Part shown: piece after piece, positions 57,402 through 64,000 of the stretch | Numbering within the stretch: the stretch's first letter is position 1 | Layout: every line of letters starts with the position of its first letter | From: Bactericera cockerelli | Taxonomy: Eukaryota; Arthropoda; Insecta; Hemiptera; Triozidae | Direction of reading: 5' to 3' | Length of the DNA stretch: 64,000 nucleotides | NCBI GenBank assembly: GCA_024516035.1 | Contig: CM044957.1 | Location: 16,998,564-17,062,563 of the forward strand | The notes under the pieces: model-generated | Seen by the model: the letters and a program-made list of their open reading frames with translations, nothing else | What the model was told of the DNA's origin: nothing | The model's database searches: none | Translations under genes and position numbers: made by a program

Positions 57402-57656
57402 AAACTGGAACGTTACGAGCGAGAAGTGTCGCAAGTGGTGAATCTGGCGGCCGGTTACAAGGAGAAGGCGGAGAGAGCCGATGCTGACCGAAGCGAAGTT
57501 CAAAGCGAGGCCCAGACAGCTGTCGAGAGCATGCGAGAGAGTCTGGCGCTCATGGATCAGACCCTGGCAGAGACCAGGCAGAAGCTAGACGACTACCAGA
57601 GGGACAGGAAGCTGCTAGCAGACAAGTTGTCGCTCACTGAGGATGAGCTTGATAAG
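57402..57656 (+). CDS. Centrobin-like protein, exon 7: coiled coil
   Basis: Acceptor TTCTTCCCTAG (57401). 85 codons, phase 0 on both sides: KLERYEREVSQVVNLAAGYK, EKAERADADRSEVQSEAQTA, VESMRESLALMDQTLAETRQ and KLDDYQRDRKLLADKLSLTE. Heptad-like pattern throughout, typical for the central rod of centrobin. Donor AAG/GTAATA. Confidence 0.7.
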
Positions 57657-57734
57657 GTAATACAACATATAGTATACCTGTTTCCTGGACCTGGGTGTCT
57701 TATGTTGGAATGAATAAATATTGGATTTAATGAC

Positions 57735-57910
57735 CAGTAGTCTGGCTGGGGGACTATAAACAGGAAGTAGACCAGCATTGGCTTGGTTCTGGGGCCCTTG
57801 TCAATTATTAGCCTCCTTGTAAAGACAGTGGTAGAACTGCTGAGTCATTTCTTCACTGCCTGGCTACCATCGTTCACGATGACGCCACCCTTTGATGATG
57901 AATGGTCTGT
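57735..57910 (+). repeat. Transposable-element copy, source of the 38-bp unit
   Basis: Begins AGTCTGGCTGGGGGACTATA then AACAGGAAGTAGACCAGCAT, and continues TTGGCTTGGTTCTGGGGCCC, TTGTCAATTATTAGCCTCCT. The reverse copy at 32230-32545 shares the whole. The first 38 bp match the minisatellite unit at 61567-62390. Confidence 0.75.
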
Positions 57911-58655
57911 ATCTTGTGTTTCACATATTTTCGTTCATGTACAAATTTGTGACTCTTGTCCAACTCATATTAATCATAAGATTTAATTTTCATTCATTCT
58001 GCCTTAACTTCCTAATCTGCGTCGTTTTGAAAGATCTTGTTCTTTTCAGCCTCTCCAAAACCATTCCTATTGCTCCACCTATCCTCAACTTATTCCAACC
58101 TATACTTCTGTCTGTTCCCTCTCAGCTGTTGCAAGAAACATCCAATGTGCCCTACTCCTTAAATTACATGTTTGTGAGTATAAAACAAGTTATCAATGAT
58201 TTCTCCCTCTCCTTTTTTCTATTAAAAAGTCCACGTCAGTATGAAATTGTATTAATAAGTTTTTAACATTACCACTAGCATAGCCATTAGTTAAAATCAA
58301 GTTGACTTTTGTGTCCAGACTAATAGCTTTGAGACTAATAGCTTGAAGAAATTTGACTTAAAGAAAAAGTCATTATTATTTGGTTACTACAGGTCTTAAG
58401 GAAATTGAACTGAATTAAAAAATAATCTCTATTTATTATAATTATTTACATTGAAAAAATACCTCCTGAGCTAATTACTAACTTTTCGGAGAGGTATATT
58501 TTGGAAGAAAATGTCGTAGGCATTAACAGTATTAGCACCTTCCATACTCAAGCTTTGTTTTGAACTTTTATGTAAATATTCAATGTTTCTTATACCTACC
58601 TGTAAATAAAACTTGATTTGTTTCGTTTTTCAATAAATATCATGTCGGCTTACAG

Positions 58656-58838
58656 GAAAAACTCTTGACCAAAGAAGTGAAGGACCAATTAGAGGAGTTG
58701 AAAATAACGCTGAAAATATCCAAGGACAAAATTGAGAATCTTGAAAAGAGTCTAGACGCAGAAAGCAAAAGAAGTAGAAAGCTGGAGGAAGAGTTGCAAG
58801 ATGCCAGAGCCACGTGCGAAGAAGTCTTGAGGAAAGAG
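58656..58838 (+). CDS. Centrobin-like protein, exon 8: coiled coil
   Basis: Acceptor CGGCTTACAG (58655). 61 codons: EKLLTKEVKDQLEELKITLK, ISKDKIENLEKSLDAESKRS, RKLEEELQDARATCEEVLRK and E. Strong heptad pattern. Donor GAG/GTAAGA, phase 0. Confidence 0.7.
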
Positions 58839-59009
58839 GTAAGAGCTTGTTTTAGCATCTAATGCTGTTCTATCTTAGGGACAGTAAAAACTAAAGAAGG
58901 CCAATCATATTAACCACCACAATTGTTCTGATTTATTTGGCGATCATGCACTTTGGTTTTATTTGGACAAACAAAATGTACCAATGTTTGGCATTTTGAC
59001 AGGTGATGA

Positions 59010-59620
59010 ACCGACCTGAGTAGCTTGATCGATAAGGCAGTGGACAAGTAACCTGGAGTTGGTGGTTCAAGTCCCGGTTTCAGCGTAGATTTAGTAAAGC
59101 GAGTTTAAGTAGTTGTGATATCACGAAAGTGATTAACACAAATATGATAAAAAAAAGGTGATGACATGACACTTTTTTGAGGTTCGAGTTCTGGTCACGC
59201 CAAATATTCTAAATGATTTATTGTCTTGAAACTTTCTACTTGATCAAATACATTACATGTCTATAAATCAAATTAAAATGTAATCGCAAAAAGAACTGGT
59301 CGCGTTTTTTTTTTTACGACGTCCCCTGAGATTAAAAAAAGATGTCAGTCCGTGTGTTACAAACGTAAAAAGCAACGTGCAAAAATCCCTGTGCTTTGTG
59401 GACAGTGTTCACTAAATTAAAAATATCAATAAAATTAAATAACTAAGATCAAATTTGGTAAAAATATTTAAATGACTTGTTTATTTCAATAATTTAACCG
59501 ACCTCATGAATCAAGCGGCGGACTCGTAACCTGGAGGTTGGTGGTTCAAGTCCCTCGTATGGTAAATATTTAGTAAGGCGAGTTCAAGTTCTTGTGCTTA
59601 ACATAAATCTGATAACTTAT
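59010..59620 (+). repeat. Two SINE copies of the GATATCACGAAAGTGATTAA family
   Basis: Copy 1 at about 59010-59160: TGAGTAGCTTGATCGATAAG, GGTGGTTCAAGTCCCGG, tail AGTTGTGATATCACGAAAGT. Copy 2 at about 59495-59620 has the head CATGAATCAAGCGGCGGACT and a shorter tail. The inverse copy is in midnolin at 11780. Confidence 0.7.
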
Positions 59621-59625
59621 TTTAG

Positions 59626-59931
59626 CTGTATTTTTCTTTCTAACCAAAAAAAAAAAAAAAATTCCAGGTTAAGTTTTTTCCAAATATTTCCATTTTATTC
59701 CAAGGTCAACTTCACTTTCTAACCAAAGTTAACCAAACGGGAATAAAATGAACCAAACAGGAAGCAATAATTTTCTACATCCATTTTGGTTAACTTTGGA
59801 AGAGGAAATTTTTCCTCTTCCTCTTCCAAAAGAAATTTTTCCTCTTCCAAAAGAAAAATGACTTGTTTCCAGTTTGGTTCATTTTATTCCCGTTTGGTTA
59901 ACTTTGGTTAAAAAGAAAAATACGGCTTTTG
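59626..59931. mobile_element. MITE abutting the exon 9 acceptor
   Basis: Inverted ends GCTGTATTTTTCTTTCTAAC and the complement of GTTAAAAAGAAAAATACGGC, with inner palindromic words (TAACCAAACGGGAATAAAAT facing ATTTTATTCCCGTTTGGTTA). It ends about 11 bp before the exon acceptor CAG (59940-59942). A related copy is at about 62902-63210. Confidence 0.75.
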
Positions 59932-59942
59932 ATGATTTCCAG

Positions 59943-60169
59943 CAAAAAGCTCAAGAGGACCTGGCAAGCCTGGTGGCGCAGTCCGATTCAATGCGGAGTG
60001 AGCTGCGCTCAGTGTATCAGAACCAGCTGAACCTGACTGTGAAGGAGAAGCTCAGAGAGTTCCAAGCCCAGCTGGACGCCTCAGAGCTCACCCTGCATCG
60101 CAGCTTCCAGCAGAAGGAGAAGACCATTGTGGAGAACGCCGCCAAACAGTTGAAGAACATTTCCGAAAA
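59943..60169 (+). CDS. Centrobin-like protein, exon 9: coiled coil
   Basis: Acceptor GATGATTTCCAG (59942). 75 codons plus two bases: QKAQEDLASLVAQSDSMRSE, LRSVYQNQLNLTVKEKLREF, QAQLDASELTLHRSFQQKEK, TIVENAAKQLKNISE. Matches centrobin's region of dispersed RQAASL-type helices only loosely. Donor AA/GTAAGC. Confidence 0.65.
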
Positions 60170-60589
60170 GTAAGCTCATATAAAAATACACTGTCACAAT
60201 TAAGGACATATCACTTCATCGTAACACTCCTGATTTCTGAAGAAGAAAAAAAAAATATCTATACAAAACCCAATACATGTATTTCCTATAACATTATAAC
60301 ATTCAACCCATTTCTCTTGAAATTTGTTTTTTTATCGTAGATAAATATTTTATTTACAATCTTAACTCATAGACGACCGAACTTCATATTACATTAAATT
60401 AAATTAAATACATACGTGTACCAGTAGCATAGCGTGGATTTGAAGCTTGGGCGAGCTCGAGCTGAATAAGTAATACCAAGTAAAAATAAACTGGTGCGAA
60501 TATCACACCACTTTTTACTAATAAAAATTAAAATGAAAATCAGTCAGTAAAAAAAGAAATGTAACTTAAAAAAAAATAGGAAAAACATT

Positions 60590-60700
60590 TGAGTGCTAAA
60601 ATTGAACCCCAGGAACTCAGAGCACGCCGCGCTACCGCTTGAGCCATGGCTCCTCATATGGCTAGCGAGTGCTTAACCACTGAGCTATTCGTGCGCTCGA
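60590..60700 (-). repeat. tRNA-like SINE head fragments, reverse
   Basis: The reverse strand reads AGCTCAGTGGTTAAGCACTC, matching the head of the SINE at 48597, next to a second tRNA-like piece (GCTCAAGCGGTAGCGCGGCG). Confidence 0.55.
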
Positions 60701-60776
60701 ATATCTGATTTTATTTGTGTTACCTAACCTTCGGTCCAAACTTAGAGACAGGAGATATCTAATGAGCTTATAGAAT

Positions 60777-61005
60777 TTAAAATACAAATTTTAAAACACC
60801 TCCCGCATATCTGCTGTCCTCTTCATTGTTCCCAACACACTCGCCGCATTTCCAATCTGAACAGCCAAACTTATTCTTTGCATTAGATATGATTTTGCTC
60901 TCTTCTCTCCTGTCACACATGTTATCCGCTCTCCCAACTCTTTTAAAAACTTCAATCCATCTTTGCAAATTGGCTTCATAGTTTCAATTTGCGAAGGTCC
61001 CATAG
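60777..61005 (-). pseudogene. Fragment of repeat-encoded protein in intron 9
   Basis: LGERITCVTGEKRAKSYLMQ then RISLAVQIGNAASVLGTMKR on the reverse strand, similar to the fragment at 41300-41460. Open for about 60-70 codons. Family not identified. Confidence 0.5.
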
Positions 61006-61012
61006 TTAATAG

Positions 61013-61256
61013 AATGGGTGAGTAGAAGAACCAGGAATGTCAAAAATCGATTTTTTTTTTTTTTCGTAGAAGAAGAAAGAATGTACTCTTTTCTATCATC
61101 TCTGTGAATATGAAGGAGAAATACCCCTTATAAGTATAGTTTTTTTCGATTTGAAAGTGGGGGAAGCATACTCATTAGCATGATAATATTTGTCTTATTT
61201 TTGCTTTCCTGAAAAGTGGATTTTTGACATTCCTGGTTCTTCTACTCACCCATTCA
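61013..61256. mobile_element. MITE with ~35-bp inverted ends, 44 bp before exon 10
   Basis: AATGGGTGAGTAGAAGAACC... at the left is the exact inverse of ...GGTTCTTCTACTCACCCATT at the right, continuing inward over AGGAATGTCAAAAATC. The interior is non-coding with a T-run. Confidence 0.85.
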
Positions 61257-61299
61257 ATTTGGCTCCAAATATCTCATTGACCACCGGTTGCTTCATCAG

Positions 61300-61522
61300 G
61301 CTGCTCCTGGATTTCAAGTCCAAGTGCGACGTCTACGAGGCTGAGACCAAGAGACTGAAGGCAGAGCTGGCGCAGAGGGAGGGGAAGCTGAGGGAGACGC
61401 AGCAGCTGCTGAGGGAGGAGGGCAGGAAGAGAGAGCTCATGGCTAAGAAGGTGGAGAGTGTCATGCAGAACCAGCTGCAGCAAGCCATCCATATGATCAC
61501 CTCGGATGTGACTAACTTGCGG
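61300..61522 (+). CDS. Centrobin-like protein, exon 10: coiled coil
   Basis: Acceptor TTGCTTCATCAG (61299). The first G completes a Lys codon. Encodes LLLDFKSKCDVYEAETKRLK, AELAQREGKLRETQQLLREE, GRKRELMAKKVESVMQNQLQ, QAIHMITSDVTNLR. Donor CGG/GTAAAC, phase 0. Its 3' part with the donor is repeated twice further on (62391, 62751). Confidence 0.7.
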
Positions 61523-61566
61523 GTAAACTATATTGCGCTACGCTATTATGTTATGTGACTGGGGGT

Positions 61567-62402
61567 CTGGCTGGGGGACTATAAACAGGGAGGAGACCAG
61601 CAGTCTGGCTGGGGGACTATAAACAGGGAGGAGACCAGCAGTCTGGCTGGGGGACTATAAACAGGGAGGAGACCAGCAGTCTGGCTGGGGGACTATAAAC
61701 AGGGAGGAGACCAGCAGTCTGGCTGGGGGACTATAAACAGGGAGGAGACCAGCAGTCTGGCTGGGGGACTATAAACAGGGAGGAGACCAGCAGTCTGGCT
61801 GGGGGACTATAAACAGGGAGGAGACCAGCAGTCTGGCTGGGGGACTATAAACAGGGAGGAGACCAGCAGTCTGGCTGGGGGACTATAAACAGGGAGGAGA
61901 CCAGCAGTCTGGCTGGGGGACTATAAACAGGGAGGAGACCAGCAGACTGGCTGGGGGACTATAAACAGGGAGGAGACCAGCAGTCTGGCTGGGGGACTAT
62001 AAACAGGGAGGAGACCAGCAGACTGGCTGGGGGACTATAAACAGGGAGGAGACCAGCAGTCTGGCTGGGGGACTATAAACAGGGAGGAGACCAGCAGACT
62101 GGCTGGGGGACTATAAACAGGGAGGAGACCAGCGGACTGGCTGGGGGACTATAAACAGGGAGGAGACCAGCAGACTGGCTGGGGGACTATAAACAGGGAG
62201 GAGACCAGCAGACTGGCTGGGGGACTATAAACAGGGAGGAGACCAGCAGACTGGCTGGGGGACTATAAACAGGGAGGAGACCAGCAGACTGGCTGGGGGA
62301 CTATAAACAGGGAGGAGACCAGCAGTCTGGCTGGGGGACTATAAACAGGGAGGAGACCAGCAGTCTGGCTGGGGGACTATAAACAGGGAGGAGACGCAGC
62401 AG
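61567..62402 (+). repeat. 38-bp minisatellite, 22 units
   Basis: Unit CTGGCTGGGGGACTATAAAC plus AGGGAGGAGACCAGCAGT, regular 38-bp spacing from 61567 to 62365 (22 starts). Variants alternate GCAGT and GCAGA, with one GCGGA. The last unit fuses into exon-10-like sequence at GGAGACGCAG. Confidence 0.95.
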
Positions 62403-62519
62403 CTGCTGAGGGAGGAGGGCAGGAAGAGAGAGCTCATGGCTAAGAAGGTGGAGAGTGTCATGCAGAACCAGCTGCAGCAAGCCATCCATATGATCACCGC
62501 GGATGTGACTAACTTGCGG
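62391..62519 (+). repeat. Partial copy of exon 10 with donor, copy 2
   Basis: GAGACGCAGCAGCTGCTGAG through AACTTGCGG/GTAAAC repeats the last ~43 codons of exon 10 in frame (ITAD instead of ITSD). It could be a cassette exon if the GACGCAG upstream acts as an acceptor, but there is no pyrimidine tract, so use is doubtful. Confidence 0.8.
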
Positions 62520-62572
62520 GTAAACTATTATTACGCTACACTTTGTTTCTATTATGTTATGTGACTGGGGGT

Positions 62573-62762
62573 CTGGCTGGGGGACTATAAACAGGGAGGA
62601 GACCAGCAGACTGGCTGGGGGACTATAAACAGGGAGGAGACCAGCAGTCTGGCTGGGGGACTTTAAACAGGGAGGAGACCAGCAGTCTGGCTGGGGGACT
62701 ATAAACAGGGAGGAGACCAGCAGTCTGGCTGGGGGACTTTAAACAGGGAGGAGACGCAGCAG
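62573..62762 (+). repeat. 38-bp minisatellite, 5 units
   Basis: Second block of the same unit, starts 62573 to 62725, preceded by a copy of the intron start (ATTATGTTATGTGACTGGGG). The block shows that exon end, intron start and minisatellite were duplicated together. Confidence 0.9.
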
Positions 62763-62879
62763 CTGCTGAGGGAGGAGAGCAGGAAGAGAGAGCTCATGGC
62801 TAAGAAGGTGGAGAGTGTCATGCAGAACCAGCTGCAGCAAGCCATCCATATGATCACCTCGGATGTGACTAACTTGCGG
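62751..62879 (+). repeat. Partial copy of exon 10 with donor, copy 3
   Basis: As copy 2 but with GAGAGCAGG (Ser instead of Gly) and ITSD as in exon 10. Donor CGG/GTAAAC retained. Confidence 0.8.
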
Positions 62880-62901
62880 GTAAACTATTACGCTACACTT
62901 T

Positions 62902-63220
62902 AGCCGTATTTTTCTTTCTAACCAAAGTGGATTCAACTGGAATAAAATGAACGAACTGGAAGAAACTCATTTTTCTTTTGGAAGAGGAAAAATCATCTTG
63001 CAGTTTGGTTAACCAAAATGGAAGTAGAAAATTCTTGCTTCCACTTCTTTTATAGGTTAAGTCCATTGTTTATCTTTAAAAGTACCGAAACGCATTTTTC
63101 TTTCACGAATAGTGGGGAAGCTAAACTGGAAATATTTGGAATAAAATAGAAATAATATATGGAAAAACCGAACCTAGAAAAAAAAAAATCATCCAAAGAA
63201 AAATACACCTCTTATTTCTA
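62902..63220. mobile_element. MITE related to 59626-59931
   Basis: GCCGTATTTTTCTTTCTAAC at the left and GAAAAATAC at the right. It interrupts the intron copy at GCTACACTTT, which resumes after 63210 (TTTCTATTACGCTACACTTT). Confidence 0.6.
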
Positions 63221-63260
63221 TTACGCTACACTTTGTTATTAGATAGACAAGTTCACTTAA

Positions 63261-63524
63261 TCCAAGCATTGGCGAAAGATTTAGAAGTTTGAGTAGTTAT
63301 GATATCACGAAAGTGATTAACACAAATATGATAATTTAACTTTAATCCAACCATTGGCGAAAGATTTAGAAGTTTGAGTAGTTGTGATACCACGAAAGTG
63401 ATTAACACAAATATGATAACTTAACTTTAATCCAAGCATTGGCGAAAGATTTAAAAGTTTGAGCAGTTGTGATACCACGAAAGTGATTAACACAAATATG
63501 ATAACTTAACTTTAATCCAAGCAT
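63261..63524 (+). repeat. 85-bp tandem repeat, three copies plus a partial
   Basis: Units start TCCAAGCATTGGCGAAAGAT at 63261, 63346, 63431 and 63516. Each carries the SINE tail word GATATCACGAAAGTGATTAA (or GATACCACG), so the array grew from a SINE tail. Confidence 0.9.
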
Positions 63525-63883
63525 TGAGTTCTTATATTTTATTTTTATCTTCAAGAATTGTAATGAACTGGTGACCCAACTGTGATAAGCTAATGTGAAC
63601 ATCACACGCCTTCCTTCCACCACTGTCGACCTTTCTTTTTTAAGGAACAGATGCTTTATATAGGTGGCCTGGACAAACGCTAGTTTTACCACACCAATAA
63701 AACATAATCTTGAACTACTGGGACTAATGTATCTGTATATTCTATGTAATAAATACCTATGTATCTTAGAAGCCTAATAAAAATGGCTTAAGATGGGTCC
63801 TCTGTAAACAAAACAAAAAAATATGAAAAATAGAACAAATGATTTATTATTATTATTATTATTGGTTTCCTTTTTCCCCTCAG

Positions 63884-64000
63884 ATGAGCAAAGAATCGCT
63901 AGCCAGCAAAAGACACTCGAGTGAGCAGAGTCTCATCGACAGCACCACCACAGAGGCGGCTCCAGAGCCAGCGTCCAGCCGAGCCCAGCCCTATCCTGCC
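63884..64000 (+). CDS. Centrobin-like protein, exon 11 (cut by window end)
   Basis: Acceptor TTTTTCCCCTCAG (63883). 39 codons to the window edge: MSKESLASKRHSSEQSLIDS, TTTEAAPEPASSRAQPYPA. Ser/Pro/Ala-rich, like the disordered tail after the centrobin rod. The exon continues beyond 64000. Confidence 0.65.
   Translation, partial: MSKESLASKRHSSEQSLIDSTTTEAAPEPASSRAQPYPA

Overview
This is animal nuclear DNA and almost certainly insect. It is AT-rich, its genes are split by spliceosomal GT-AG introns, and the space between exons is filled with SINEs, MITEs, mariner and non-LTR fragments and large inverted repeats. The repeat style (tRNA- and 5S-headed SINEs, ACAGGGTG palindromes, ACTTTCCTTAT hairpin elements) recalls hemipteran genomes, but the species cannot be fixed from the sequence.

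Three host genes are recognised, all on the + strand. (1) The 3' half of midnolin (Drosophila stuxnet) lies at 10371-13079: a Ser/Pro-rich exon, the conserved core, the C-terminal helix and a VVA-COOH end. (2) SYF2, a spliceosome-associated factor, lies at 23085-25220 in three exons and is complete at 224 residues. (3) The 5' part of a centrobin-like coiled-coil centriole gene occupies 46031 to the window end: eleven exons joining in one open frame of 795 codons, with more exons beyond the window. Several unrecognised exons (+ strand 33006-33108 and 40493-40577; - strand 28666-29279, 30877-31042, 41469-41562 and 42817-42916) show that at least one or two more genes lie between SYF2 and centrobin.

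The most unusual feature is a set of three tandem arrays that each straddle a splice site. In midnolin, the end of one exon with its 5' splice site is repeated nine times as an exact 51-bp unit, so all nine donors preserve frame. In centrobin, a 3' splice site with the first 34 nt of its exon is repeated 22 times in units of 52-58 bp, all equal to 1 modulo 3, so only the last acceptor gives the normal protein. Further on in centrobin, the 3' part of another exon with its donor occurs three times, separated by 22 and 5 copies of a 38-bp unit that derives from a transposable element also present at 57735 and 32230.

The rest is layered repeats: a 1.6-kb near-perfect palindrome just after SYF2; a 3.3-kb palindrome (34405-37757) carrying a captured THAP exon, with a mariner in one arm and a non-LTR fragment at the same place in the other; a 3.9-kb inverted-repeat element encoding a zinc-finger-like protein in centrobin intron 1; a hAT-like element with duplicated target site; and a SINE family in which one body is attached to either a tRNA or a 5S rRNA head. 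Small homopolymer-type indels (two in a midnolin exon, many between the 7.6-8.3 kb duplicates) suggest imperfect consensus quality in places.
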